Source: Dendrocalamus latiflorus
Taxonomy: Eukaryota > Streptophyta > Magnoliopsida > Poales > Poaceae
Length of the DNA: 64,000 bases
Assembly (NCBI GenBank): GCA_017311315.1
Contig: CM029626.1
Span: forward strand, 30,508,869 to 30,572,868
Direction: 5' to 3'
A model generated the notes under the pieces. The model saw only the letters and a list, made by a program, of their open reading frames with translations, made no database searches and was not told the DNA's origin. How positions within the stretch are numbered: the first letter of the stretch is position 1; every line of letters begins with the position of its first letter. The position numbers and the translations under genes are program-made. Shown here piece after piece: positions 50,311-61,727 of this stretch.

Positions 50311-52060
50311 TAACTAAGTTATGATACGTAACTCAGGAATTAGATTTATCACCATCTACGTTCCACATATATCAATTCTTTAAGAAAAAGCCTAGAATAA
50401 TGCAACACATCGTACATCAAAAATATTAATCCATACTCTTCGTCAAAACTGTTAATCCATACTCAATTTTTCTGTCAAGCCAAGAAAGATAAACAAGGCA
50501 ATTTGGAACCAGACCAAATCATCCAAGTAATTCCATCATATATTTCGTCAAAACTGTTATGTTATATTATGCAGTGTTATCCATGAAATCCAATTGAGCA
50601 AAAAATATTAAAATAGGGACACCTAGTGTGGAAGCATGTACAAATGTGACTACTTTCACTGAAAATTAGTTTTATTTTTGGCCTGCAGATGCTGTATTGC
50701 CTTTGGATAGTGAATATCAGATGCATAAACAGCTTGAGCTCTTGGCCTTAGCTTTTTTTTGTTTGTTCCATTCCATTTCCTCATCTACAAGTAGTACGTT
50801 CATTTTCCAAAAATGAGGAGGGGGGCCTTGTATAGCTGTAGTTACTAAAGGATTAAAACATATCAATATTTCAGGTCATGGATGCAGGATGAGGAATCGG
50901 AGGACCCTTAATAGAAATTGCCAGATTCAGGTCATGATCTGACTTTCGAAATGAAATTCCGTAGCCCATTCAATTAATTCAGACATGAAAATCGTGCAGA
51001 ACATTTATATAATCGTTCCAATGCTAATTATTGTAGCTCAGCATTGGTAACTGGATTAAGCAAAAATGAGTACCAGATATCAAGCAGCCAGGTTGCTGCA
51101 TTTGATCTTTCCTTCTCTGAACACAAAACAAAAGCCTGTCAATGTTTATATATCAGAAATTCAGCATCTAAGATAAGTTCTTGCATTTCAGGAGCTCATT
51201 TCTTTGGCAAGTTTGAGTGAACAGTGCAAGTAGTTGTGCACAATTTTTCCCAAAGCAAGTGTACTTCATATAAGTGTACTTGACCGTTGATATGGTTCAT
51301 TAGTATACGTAACATGTACATTTCACTTCATGACCAAATGCATTATGTAGAGTTAATCTAACTTCCAATGAAATATCATAGGTTTATGTCATAGCTGATG
51401 CAAAATAAACACAAAAAAGAACTTCCCATGCAATAGCTATGTTAACTAACACAACATCTATGGATTTACTTTTCGATAAAGTAATATAGAACTTATGAAT
51501 TAACCCAATAGTCAAAAGAAGTTAAAACAATCTTTTCTTAAGTAGAGTAACGGAAATACTTATTCTATTACTGAATCATAAGTTAACAGCTCATGGGCTT
51601 GCCATTTTGTCCACTCCTGATATGCATCAAATTTGATGAACAGCCGTGATTGGATTGCCAATTCGACTTCTGGAAATTTATAATCTTAGGGTTGCCCAGG
51701 TGCAGGCACCCTACTATTTAGTAAAATATGCTGCATGTTCAACGGCTTATAGCTTCTACAGTACTAAGCGTCTGTTTGTTGCCCACTACAAGCCAAAGGG
51801 GAGCACATTCCATCTTCCGCAGAGGTTCGTACGATCTTGTAATCACTCATTTGCAACATTCACCTAATTTCACTCGTGACTTATAACTAAAACCGCACCA
51901 GACATTTTGTCGAGCACTTGGAGAGCACCAACAAAAGCCTCCTTGGTTCCTCCTCAGAACCCACTAAAAAATCCGATCAAACAAAGCAATCTGCGAGAGC
52001 TCGCAACCACAAGGGTACAGGACTTGAGTAATAGCATGTGGAAATAGTGGAAGGGGAGGT
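50311..52060. other. Helitron 2 interior without a recognised gene
   Basis: AT-rich DNA. One plus-strand open segment at about 51705-51833 (PYYLVKYAACSTAYSFYSTK) has no recognised family. Nothing else can be supported. Confidence 0.4.
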
Positions 52061-52068
52061 AGCGCCAA

Positions 52069-52290
52069 CCTGATCTTCTTGATGAGGATCTCGCACAGCT
52101 TCTTGCTGAGCTCCTAGGAGCGAACGCACTACAGCAGAGCCTTGCGAGAAAGCACACGCTTATCCGAGTTCTTGACGTGGTGGTCGATCCGACGCCGGAT
52201 CAACCGCTCCATGCCAACGACCTTTGTCCTCGCCATCTCTACCGGCGTGAATGAGCACCTCACGGCCATGTGGCGCAGGCGTCGTGGGTG
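52069..52290 (-). pseudogene. Basic, Lys/Arg-rich coding fragment with stops
   Basis: The minus strand encodes MARTKVVGMERLIRRRIDHH, KNSDKRVLSRKALL, then stop codons and ELSKKLCEILIKKIRL. It looks like a captured first exon, possibly of a DNA- or RNA-binding protein. I do not recognise the gene. It lies next to the GGC-rich block near the Helitron 5' end. Confidence 0.3.
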
Positions 52291-52309
52291 GTTCCGCCAC
52301 CTGCCTCGT

Positions 52310-52690
52310 TGGGGCCCGCGGGGAGGCGGGCTAGGGAGGTGGAGGAGGGTGGAAGCTGACGAGGTGGAGGAGCGGGGGAGGAGGCGGCGCCGCGGAGGGG
52401 GGGGAGGAGGAGGCGGCGCCGCGGGGTGGGAGAGAGGGGAGGCGGCGGCGGCGCGGGGTGGGGAGGAGGAGGCGGCGGTGGCACGGAGTGGGGAGGAGGA
52501 GGCGAGGGCGGAGCGGGGGAGGAGGCAGCGGCGGAGCGGAGGGTTGGGGGAGGAGGAGGCAGCAGCGCAGCGTAGGAGTAGGGGGAGGAGGAGGCGACGG
52601 CGGCGCGGGGTGGAGAGGAGGAGGCGAGGGCGGAGCGGCGGCGGAGGGAGGGGAGGAGGCAAGGGCGGAGTGGTGGAGAAGACGCGGTCA
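52310..52690 (+). repeat. GGC-rich purine-skewed repeat in Helitron 2
   Basis: GGAGGAGGCGGCGGCGG-type units like those of Helitron 1, at the matching position near the 5' end. Long open frames on both strands are composition artefacts. Confidence 0.85.
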
Positions 52691-52850
52691 TGCAGGGAAC
52701 GTGGGGAAGCAGAGAACGTGGGGAAAGGGGGTGAAGATTCAGCGGAAGGAGAGAAGCTGCTCGGCAGTGTTTTGTCAGTTGGGCCCATATGTCAGCCAGT
52801 TTTTTCTTTTTGTGAGAAAGGGTGGGAGAGGCCGTACCAACCACCAACTC

Positions 52851-52855
<5 letters not shown>

Positions 52856-52946
<91 letters not shown>
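52856..52946. repeat. (TA)n microsatellite at the Helitron 2 5' end
   Basis: A TA run of about 91 bp. In Helitron 1 the same place reads CTTTTATAATAGTAAAGA, so the tract probably expanded from the short TATAATAG-like stretch. Confidence 0.95.
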
Positions 52947-52949
<3 letters not shown>

Positions 52950-52950
52950 T

Positions 52951-53712
52951 AATTAACTAGGACTATACACACACAGACTTTATGTTGGAACCATTCTCTA
53001 TGGTCATGTCTGCATTACTCCATAAATCTCAGAAAGCTATCGCATCTTCAGTTTTGTTTGTACACTAGATTAATCTCTACATTACTAAATGTATGATACA
53101 TACTTATGGTACTAAAAAACTACAGCTACAAGGGTAAAAACTCTGCACAGAGAAAATGCACCTAGTGTACCTCTTTTCTTCAATAGACTAGAGTGTGTTG
53201 GTCATTCGGACACTGAAGTTCCTAGGCCTGCGTTCATTGAGAAGTACAGAACAGAGCTGTCTTCAAGATCTACAAAAGGTTTAGACATAGACCATAATAT
53301 GAATGATTCTATACAGTAAAATGCAGTTGTGTTAATATATTTATGCATCATTTCTTCAAACCTAACCAAGGTTCACAAATAGTACCAAAGTTCCTAGGCC
53401 TGCATTCCTTGAGAAGTACGGAAAATGCCGGTCCAGAGCTGTCTTCAAGATCTACAAAAGGCTTAGCCACATACCATAATATGAATGTTCCTCTATAGTC
53501 AAATGTGAAAATATTTATGCACAATTACTAAATACCTAACCAAGGCTCACAAAGAGTACCAAAACAGGATTTCAGTGAGATGAAAACTCATGCCTCGCCA
53601 ACATAAGTAGACAGAATGTTAAGCTTTATTGTCAGAATTTCAGCTTGCATACAAGAAAGCTAGAAAGGACGGTGAAGCCTAGTATTACACCCTAGTAGTT
53701 GAATACTACACT
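52951..53712. other. Intergenic DNA with a local duplication, 3' side of SEN2-like gene
   Basis: A segment around 53215-53300 is repeated near 53388-53480: AAGTTCCTAGGCCTGC, GAGAAGTAC and AGCTGTCTTCAAGATCTACA occur in both. No gene is seen. It borders the 3' end of the SEN2-like gene on the minus strand. Confidence 0.6.
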
Positions 53713-54513
53713 TTAACTTTTGTGATCTTGTTCTTCCGTATTTGCATCTTCTCTGCACGGTTCACATCGCTGTTCACGGCACTGCTGGGGCATCCATCTT
53801 GTGATTGTTCTCTCATGAACAATAAAGTGTTCTAAACAATCGGGGGGGCTCGATTCACAGCAACTGCCACCGCTGCTGCTGATGTTCAGAACAAGCAATG
53901 TCTTGGCAACACTGCCAGAAGCCCGGAGCGCACATAGTAGATCGGACCACACCTTCAGACGGCCACACATACTACCAAACTCTTTGCCTTTTGGAACTAC
54001 AACCACTGCAAACTCTGAGTGGACGAGAGCTGGGTGATGACGGTAGGCAACAAAATCCGCACCATACTGCAATCCTGACCGCACCACCCAGTTCTTGGAT
54101 CTAAGATGTGAGTACGCCTTGTACATCTCAGGAAATGGCTCCAATGTGGAGCTCAAGTGATCCTAAAGCTCCCTTCCAGTCATCTGCTTCTTGTTCTCTG
54201 ACTCAACTGTGAAGCATTTCAAACCATGGGAACGGTAGAAGACCTCCTCAGGGCCCAGCTGGAACCACTGTTTCTCTGCTCCTGCATTTTCCACAGCCCG
54301 GCCAAAGGCGGCACGGTTCAGAAGCACAGCTTGCTCCGGTTTGACTCCAAGAATCGCGTCCCCGCCCCCGCCAGATAAAATTGCCACAAGTTTTGAGCCT
54401 CCCAGTGAAGCCCGGAGCTCAGCAATAATGCTTGACATGGGATTAGCTGCTGCTAGAGCTGCAAAGTCCTTGCCGTCTTTGCCCTTCTTCCATCTCGGAC
54501 CTGACATGTCCAT
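53713..54513 (-). pseudogene. SEN2: tRNA-splicing endonuclease subunit SEN2-like, one in-frame stop
   Basis: The minus-strand ATG at 54513-54511 follows an acceptor TTTTATCAG and opens MDMSGPRWKKGKDGKDFAAL. The frame contains GGSKLVAILSGGGGDAILGV and KQWFQLGPEEVFYRSHGLKC (N-terminal domain), then a TAG at 54165-54163 (codon 117). It continues without a shift: FPEMYKAYSHLRSKNWVVRS, YGADFVAYRHHPALVHSEFA and SVAKTLLVLNIS, the tRNA-intron endonuclease catalytic domain with its Tyr, His and Lys positions present. It ends with TAA at 53715-53713. Total length is 266 codons before the final stop. The product cleaves pre-tRNA at exon-intron borders as part of the SEN complex. Translation would stop after 116 residues, before the catalytic domain. 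The stop stands where relatives, as I recall, have Trp (one base change). Either a young pseudogene or a sequence error. Confidence 0.88.
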
Positions 54514-55040
54514 AAGCTGATAAAACAACAACATGAGAGATCAGCTAAAAAGGCAAAGATTTAACAAATTAGTAAGAGCTAACATTGGCACTCGACTTCC
54601 GTATCCGCCTTGCCTAGATCACTGGCGAGTGATGTTACAGCAATCAGCACAACTGCACAAACTGAAAATTGGAAGTCTGGGATTGTGAGATACCTCCTCC
54701 TCGGAAGACCTCGGCTCGAGGGCTCCTCCCTCCTGCCCTGCGGCTGCCGCGCGGGCCGCACTGCCCTGGTGGTTCCGGCTGGCGGTACCCGATGCTCCGG
54801 CCCCAGCTGAGCCCCTGGTGGGTCGTCCCCTGAAGTCGAGCAGCCGTGGAGGCGTCGGCGCCGAGCAGAGAGGCGGTGCGCTCGCGTCGAGCAGGGCAGC
54901 CGAGCTGTGCGGGGCGGGGAGGCAGCGACGTGGTGTGCATGGGGCGGCGGCGGCGCTCTTGGTCGCGTCGGGGAAGGGGGAGTTGTTGCCGAGTGCCCGA
55001 GATGTCGACGTTACACAAGCAATTAATTATGTTTTATAAT
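54514..55040 (-). promoter_or_regulatory. Promoter, 5' UTR and UTR intron of the SEN2-like gene
   Basis: A donor GT at 54693-54692 (GGAGGAG then GTATCTCAC on the minus strand) and the acceptor at 54518-54517 define a 172-nt intron just before the ATG. The upstream GC-rich block (54694 to about 55000) fits a 5' UTR. A minus-strand TATAAAA lies at 55038-55032. These intact signals suggest the locus is a normal gene copy rather than a processed one. Confidence 0.5.
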
Positions 55041-55310
55041 TGAATACTCTGAAAACTATTCTAGTGAAAGTCCCAACCGTGCAGTTGTTATTCAAAAGCC
55101 ACTTCGCTAAAAATTGATCAGGATTTTTAATCTCCTTCGCGCAAACAGACTTCACAGACATCACGTAAATCCTTTTGTTTCTGGAATATGTAGTGCAACT
55201 TTAGAGAAGGGAAACCTTGGAAAAAAGTGAGTGTCGCACAGCACAAACTTCTCGACTTGCTCCATTTCCAAAAACTTTATCCACTTCGGCTACAAGTTGG
55301 CTGGCTCTTA
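55041..55310. other. Intergenic DNA, nothing recognised
   Basis: AT-rich upstream region of the SEN2-like gene, up to the MITE at 55311. Confidence 0.4.
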
Positions 55311-55543
55311 GGGCGTCCGCAATGGTAATAGCTAGTACTAGCCATATAGTCAGCTGACGTGGAGGTGAGAGACAAAAGTAAAGACTATTTTATACTGTTG
55401 GACCCACATGCTCCTCTCTCATGTTCTTAGACTACGTAAAATAGATCAGCTATTTGCTCGTCGCTAGTGACTACTCTCTCTCCTACTTTTTCCTTGCCAC
55501 ATCAGATCTAGCTAACTAAATAGCCAGCTGTTGGAGACGTCCC
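55311..55543. mobile_element. MITE, 233 bp
   Basis: The ends GGGCGTCCGCAATGG and, on the other strand, GGGACGTCTCCAACAG form an imperfect inverted repeat, continued by AGCTAG/CTAGCTA words. TA flanks both sides (55309-55310 and 55544-55545). The superfamily is not certain. Confidence 0.65.
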
Positions 55544-55961
55544 TACTCCTATTTATGCGAAGTACCGTAACAACTAGCTAATACATGCAAATGAGCGAAA
55601 AGTATATGGATGCTGTCTTCGTATATTTCCATAAACAAATATAAATGCCCCCAAACAAAGCAGAAAATCAATGTTAATATTTTATTAGTTATATTCCGTT
55701 GTGAAAAACGAATTCCAATAATGGACCACTAAATTCAACATGAGGCTCTAGTCAAGGAGATAGTGGCGAAGGCCATTTTCTTCCCGTAAAAAGCCTAAAA
55801 ATGCCCCCCCCCCCCCCCCCCCAAAATGCAACTTTGAACTGACTTTTCAATTTTAGTTACGTGGGTGGCTTATTCTTACCAAAAGGCCGGGAAAAAGGGC
55901 ACCTGTTTGTTTTGGCTTAGATTTTTTTTAAGCTTAAGTTTAAGCAAAAAACATAGCCTTA
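55544..55961. other. Intergenic DNA with a poly-C tract
   Basis: A run of about 18 C residues lies near 55805-55822. Nothing else is recognisable. Confidence 0.6.
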
Positions 55962-55988
55962 GAGCAACACCAGTAGGATCCCTACTTA

Positions 55989-56275
55989 GAGCATCTCCAA
56001 GAGATGCCCAATAAATTCACACCTTAAATCTCTTTTTACAGATCCTTACCACGATATAAGGTCCCAAAATAATCATTCCCTCCAACAGATACCCTAAACC
56101 AGAAAAACAGTATTGGGAGCCTAGATCATCCTCTATAAGTAGAGAGCGAGAGCCCATTTTTTGGGTGTGTTCTATTTTTGGGAGTCTATTTGGGAATCTG
56201 TTGGAGCTACTTCTTACCCTTCAACTCTAAAATTTAAATATTAAGAGCCATATAGAGTATCTCTTGGAGATGCTC
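55989..56275. mobile_element. Tourist-like MITE nested in the Harbinger-type element, 287 bp
   Basis: Terminal inverted repeat GAGCATCTCCAAGAGAT at the left and its complement form at the right. TTA flanks both sides (55986-55988 and 56276-56278). The interior is AT-rich and non-coding. Confidence 0.88.
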
Positions 56276-56429
56276 TTAAGCCCTCAAACCTCATATTTGA
56301 GAGCCAGAGTAAAAAAACTGAACTCTAGCAGGGCCCCTATTTGGCTCTCAAAAATAGGAGGCCTCTCAAATGAGGCCTCCAAGCCCTCATTCCCAGGGGG
56401 CCCTCCCCTGGCTCTCATTTTTCGATTTT

Positions 56430-57010
56430 TTTCCCGCTGGTGAAATTTCCCCCGCCTCCGCCGCCCAAAATCCCCCGCGCCCCTCCCCCGCCTCCGCCCG
56501 TCCCCCTCCCTCCCACTCTGCCAGTCCGCCTCCCTCCTTGCTCCTTCCCCCACCGCCGCCCCCTCCCCTGCCGTCCCCGACTCCCCGCCTCCCCCGCCGC
56601 CCCCACCGCGCCCGGCTCCCACGCCGCCCCTCCCCCCTGCCCCCTTCCCCGGCGCCTCCACCCCCTCCATCGCCGCCTCCGCCCCCGACTCCCCGCCTTC
56701 CCCACCGCCCCCTTCCCCGGCGCCTCCGCCCCCTCCACCGCCGCCTCCGCCTCCGCCCCCTCCCCCGCCGCCCCCCTTCCCCGGCGCCTCCGCCCCCGAC
56801 TCCCCGCCTTCCCCACCGCCCCTTCCCCTTCCCCGACGCCTCCGCCCCCTCCCCCGCCGCCCCCTTCCCCGGCGCCTCCGCCCCCGACTCCCCGCCTTCC
56901 CCACTGCCCCCTTCCCCGCCGCCCCCTCCTCGGCGGCTCCTCTTCCCCGGCTCCCGACGCATGGCGCGCATGGTGAGGATGCGAGGCGGAGACGGCAGGG
57001 GGAGAAGAGG
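56430..57010. repeat. C-rich degenerate repeat inside the Harbinger-type element
   Basis: Irregular CCCCGGCGCCTCCGCCCCC-like units; G-rich on the minus strand. Predicted Pro- or Gly-rich proteins here are artefacts. Confidence 0.9.
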
Positions 57011-57818
57011 AGGTGGGGATGCCTAGAGACGGCGGGGGTGAGGGAGAGAATGAGGAGTGGGTCCCATGTGTCAGTTGTAGTGGAATGGATTTGAGGGCTT
57101 AAATTTGAGAGGTGCTGTTGGAGCAGATGTAAAAAACAGGGCCCTCAAAAGTAGGGGGAGCCCTCAAATGAAAAGTAGGGGCCCTGTTTTGAGGGCTACT
57201 GCTGGAGTTGCTCTTAGTACTTATTGCTTTCTAGTGGTGGCCAAATGGGCCGGGCCTACCTGGACCGCACCACGGCCCGGTACTGTAGACCCGGCTCGTT
57301 TACGGCACAGCACGACACTAAATGGGCCGGGCCAGCACGGCGGACCGGGCCGTGCCTGGGCCGCGGGTGCGGCACGGTGGGCCGGCACGGCTCGGCCCGT
57401 TTAGCAATGGGGTCGTGCCGGCCCGGCTAATTCAAAAACTAGCCATTTTTGTGATCGTTAGGGGGTAAAAAATCCGAAAAAATAGCAAAAAAATCGGAAA
57501 TAAATCTAAAATTTTTTCTATAAATAGGGGGTATCCGGCCTCCATTCTCCACACCTCAAACCTCTTCTCTCTCAGTTTAGCTCTGAAAAATCCAAAAGTG
57601 TTTGCGCAAATTTGGCGAAAATTCGGGCAAAATTCCGAAAATTCACAAATCTTCAAAGATTTTTGTGAGAGCTGCAAAGGAGGTAATAATGCTGTCTTAC
57701 ACTCTTATTTTAATTTTTTGGTATTATTTATTGGTTTAATTTTTTGCTATTATTTGTTGGTTTAATACTTTAATAGTAAGTTAATCGTTCTTTATTATTT
57801 CAATTTGCAGTCGATTTA

Positions 57819-59979
57819 ATGGAGAACTACGATTTTCAACTCTCCGAATTCGGCCTCTCAGCGGAGGATATGCAATCGTTTCAACATGCATATCCATCCG
57901 TGGAAGGTCCACATGTACAAACTGGAGATGCCGAAGAACCGACGGCCCCGATGGCGCAGGGTCCAATCGATCCATCTTCTGCTGGCTCAACAAGTGCATC
58001 CATGACTCAAAGCACGGGTGCAAAAAGAACAAGAGCTAGTACATCCTACAGTTTGGAATGATTTCGACAAGAAGTTCAAGACTGACGATGATGGAACTTC
58101 GGTGAGGTATACTGTTTGTAAAATTTGTGGTAATGAATTGAGTGCAAAATCTTCAGGTGGGACGGGTCATCTACAACGACATGCTGCAAGCTGCAAGAAA
58201 AGGCAAGGAATACAAATGCGTCAGATACAGCTGCGATATAACCCCGACGGCTCGGTACGTACGTGGGAGTACAACCCAGAGGTAGCTCGGGAATCTCTTT
58301 GTAGATTAATTGCTTCTCAAGATTTACCTTTAAATTTTGGTGAGTCTGATGCTTTCCAAAAATATATTAGGACTGCTCATAACCCTCGATTTAATTCTGT
58401 ATCTAGGCAAACATCAACTAGAGATTTAATTAAATATTATAACAATTGTCGTGATAAGTTGAAAGAAATGTTTCATACATGTACATTCTCTATTGCTTTG
58501 ACTTCTGACATATGGAGTGGTATGGCTAGAGAGGATTATATTAGTGTTGTTGCTCATTATGTTAATGATGACTGGATAATGGAAAAAAGAATTATATGAT
58601 TTAAATTAATTAATGTTTTACATAGTGCTGAAAATATTGCAGAAAGTATTATTAAAGTTGTAGAAGATTTTGGCCTCACGGATAAAATTTTTTCTATAAC
58701 TTTAGATAATGCAGCTGCAAACACTAAAGCTATGAAAATTCTTACTCCTTTGTTTAATATTTATGCACACTCTTTCTTGTTGCATCAACGTTGTGCTTGT
58801 CATATTATTAATCTTATTGTTAAATCTGGTTTAAAAATATTAAATGCTTGTATTGATTCTTTTAGAGATGCAATTTCATTTATTAATTGTTCTAACTAAC
58901 GAATAGCCACATATAAGAGTTTTTGCGTAGCAATGAATGTTCGTCCTAGAAAATTTGGTTTAGACATGCCTGTTAGATGGAACTCTACTTATCTTATGCT
59001 TAAACACATAATGCCATATAAGAGCACCTTATCTGTTTTCCATCACACCCAAAGCCATCAATCTCGTAGCTCCTCCAGTAGAACCCAAGTTAGAGACCCT
59101 GAACTTACTGAGGACGATTGAGTTGTTGGTAAAAAAATATTTTCCTATTTAGAAATTTTTCATAAAGCTACACTTTGTCTTTCTGGAGTATATTACCTTA
59201 CATCTCATATAATTGTTCATAATATTGTTGAAATTGCCACTCACCTAAAGGCTTTTAAAAATGATCCTATACTACGGGATGCTGTAGTTGCCATGAAAAC
59301 TAAGTTTTTAAAATATTGCAGAGAAATTCCTATTTTATATGCATTCGCTTTTATTTTGGATCCTAGGGCCAAACTCCAAGGATTTATAAATGTTTTACAA
59401 GTTTTAAGTGAGGCTACCGATTTAGACTATTGTTCATACTTTACATTAGTTAAGAATACATTATATGAGGTATATGATAAATATGAAAATAAGTTTGGGT
59501 CTGTGCGTTTAGAAAGACCCCCGGTAGTCCCTAGCACCTCTATGGGGGCTATGCAATGGGGCAAGATTTTTGGTTCTTCGTCTAGTTCTCGTGCAGGTGC
59601 AGGTACACAGCAGTTAGGAGGAGGAAGGCGACAAAGCACTGGAGACCTATCAAGCTATCTCAACAGTGATAGCGTCAGCTTCGAGCAGGAGTTGAACATC
59701 CTTTCATGGTGGCAAACCCAGAAGGTATCATATCCAGTGCTATCCATATTAGTGCGGGATGTGTTGACTGTTCCTGTCTCTACAGTCTCCTCGGAGTCAG
59801 CATTCAGTCTTTCCGGAAGAATAATCGAGGAGCGACGAACAAGTCTCTCCAACGAGATGGTCGAAGTACTTCTGACTGTCAAAAACTAGGAACAAGCTGA
59901 ATCAAGACTCCTACATACTGCAGATAATAAAGATTTAGAAGAATCTTTTGAGAATTTGTATTTAGATAGCAATGAATAG
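57819..59979 (+). pseudogene. hAT transposase with BED zinc finger and hATC dimerisation domain, broken
   Basis: The frame starts MENYDFQLSEFGLSAEDMQS. A one-base shift near 58046-58053 separates it from VWNDFDKKFK and the BED finger (CKICGNELSAK... then HLQRHAASC). The RNase H-like core follows, with LTSDIWSGMAREDYISVVAH, TLDNAAANTKAM and CACHIINLIVKSGL, then MPVRWNSTYLML and YAFAFILDPRAKL. The C-terminal hATC domain has LNILSWWQTQKVSYPVLSIL and VSSESAFSLSGRII. In-frame stops occur at 58597-58599, about 58899, 59119-59121 and 59887-59889; the frame still reads on to a stop at about 59977-59979. One frameshift plus at least four stops make it inactive. It belongs to the plant ZBED/RICESLEEPER-like group by domain order. 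Confidence 0.92.
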
Positions 59980-59991
59980 GATTTTCAATAT

Positions 59992-61727
59992 TGTTGGACC
60001 GAAATGGCGACAGAGGGGGATGAATGTCGCTTTCAAAAATAAAATTCGCGCCTCAAGTATCCACACTTATGCTTCTTCTCCAATAGCTATGGAAACTATG
60101 AAGATAGAAGATATGCACTTACTGGAAGTCACAGCAACAAGGATAAAACAGATCCAGAAAGAAACAGTCAAGAAAAATAATTTCAGAGTAGGTCAGACTG
60201 CAAGCGGTAGTACCGCTGAGACAAGCGGTAGTACCTCTAGGCGGTAGTACCGCTGTGTCGAGCGGTAGTACCTCTGAGCGGTAGAACCTTTCGAGGAGCG
60301 GTAGTACCTCTCGAAGAAATCAGCAAACAGGATTTTCAGACAGCAAGAGCAAAAATCCAAACATCAACAAAATTAGAGAATTTCTTCTAGATTTCTCTGC
60401 CCAGATCAGTGAGTCTACCTCTCAAATAACCTATAGGGCCTAGGAAACAGAGAGATGACAACTCAAGAGCACAAATTTCAGATTATAGCAAAAATCTGAA
60501 ACTTTTGCAAAACAGAGCCAAAACTCAAATTAGTCCCTAATTTTTGATCCTTTGGCTATGAAACTTTGAGGATAGCTACTCAATAGCCTATGGACTCTCC
60601 ATGCCAAATTTCAAGCCATCTCGCGAAGGGAATCAAGATTTGCATTAAACCCTAGAAGGCGGAAATGAAGAACAGGGAGGCTCAAAAACCCAAATCTGAA
60701 ATTAAACGAAGTTTGCTCTTGGGAAACTCGATCAAATGATCTTGAGGCATCATCCCAACATAGAGCAACCCATTTTGGGCCTTCCCAGCAAGAAACAACA
60801 AGAAACTCAAAAAGTCAAGAAATTACCAAATGAGGAGAAACGAAGAACAGAGAGCACGAACAGAGAGAATCAAACTTCAGATTTTCATTCATTAAAGCAA
60901 AAGGAATACAGAGGAATCCCGATACGCATGGACATTAGAGCAAGGAAGATTACATGCACATCACTCCAATCTCTCCCTCTCCCCAAGCCAAGAACTCATC
61001 TATTCTCTACATGCTTGGAGGAGACACAACACACAGGGAGGATGAATGAAGGAGACACCTTCTGCCCTTCTCAACCACTAAAGAGCAAAGGCAAAACCAC
61101 CTCCTAAAGACTCTTTTGACCAATACAAACCCTAACTCTCTCCCAAAGCCATTGAATCCATGCAGCCCTCAAGGAGACACCCTCTCCTTATATAGGCCTT
61201 GGCTAACAGGTCTCCAACCCGTTACGCCCGCCAACTCGAACGGAACCCGCTTCCACGTATGCAGCTTTGCATTTTTTACCGAAACGCCCCTTCTGCACCT
61301 TCCTGGAAGCTTCCGCGTTCCTTGTTGTCCAAGCCTCGCAACTACCTCGAGTCTCCGCCGTCTTCGACACCTCCGACCGTTCTGACCTCAACGCCACCTG
61401 CGTCTAGTCCGGTCACCTCGTGTCTCACCACGACTCCGCCTCGACGTCCTGCAGCCATCACAAACAAGAAACACATCAAATAGCACCGCTCGATACATGT
61501 AAGCATAAGTATCATAAAAACATCGTACTTACCCATGATGAAGTCCAAACCTGTCGAATCATCGGAATATGCATCCTAAGCCCATACGACCAAGTTTGAC
61601 AAAGTCCGACCGAGCCCGATTGCACCACGCAACGTCAAGGTCCGGACCACCCAAACCAAACTCGACTTTCCTAAACCAATGTCAATTACTCATCATTTAC
61701 ACGAGATGACCTCCACATGGTCTCTAA
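59992..61727 (-). mobile_element. Solo Copia LTR nested in the hAT, minus strand, 1736 bp
   Basis: On the minus strand it runs from TTAGAGACCATGTGG to CGGTCCAACA (the first dinucleotide TG has become TT). AATAT flanks both sides (59987-59991 and 61728-61732), the 5-bp duplication of an LTR retrotransposon. It is related over its length to the LTR at 6525-8320. A TATATAAGG-type box is at about 61188-61196 (minus). A solo LTR is left after LTR-LTR recombination of a complete element. Confidence 0.93.
60191..60313. repeat. Array of six GCGGTAGTACC(GC) units in the solo Copia LTR
   Basis: Six copies of AGCGGTAGTACC(GCT or TCT), a near-palindrome, at irregular 5-15 bp spacing. They are preceded by a single GGTCAGACT (60191-60199) that resembles the unit repeated in the LTR at 6525. 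The array lies about 200-322 bp from the LTR 3' end, the same place as the different array in that LTR. Confidence 0.9.

Larger units (their letters stand above)
47219..52950 (-). mobile_element. Helitron 2, minus strand, about 5.7 kb, with an internal 3'-end copy
   Basis: The 3' terminus on the minus strand is GCAACGCACGGGCATTCAACTAG, with CTAG at 47222-47219, touching the first base of Helitron 1. The 5' region at about 52855 (GGAGTTGGTGGTTGGTA on the minus strand) matches the 5' end of Helitron 1, but the extreme 5' end is buried in a TA tract (52856-52946) and not resolved. An internal, CTAG-less 3' end lies at 49157-49174. It and the sequence above it match the 3' end of Helitron 1. Between the internal and outer 3' ends lie receptor-kinase exons. 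No helicase was found. An alternative is two separate elements, one lacking a 5' end. Confidence 0.6.
55962..57213. mobile_element. PIF/Harbinger-type non-autonomous element, 1252 bp including a nested MITE
   Basis: Ends GAGCAACACCAGTAGG and, on the other strand, GAGCAACTCCAGCAGTAG; TTA flanks both sides (55959-55961 and 57214-57216). Near the right end two copies of a CAGGGCCCTCAAAA-type word occur, and near the left end GCCCTCAAACC. The centre (56430-57010) is a C-rich plus-strand repeat of CCGCCTCCGCCCCC-like units with long but meaningless open frames on both strands. No transposase. A Tourist-like MITE is nested at 55989-56275. Confidence 0.8.
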
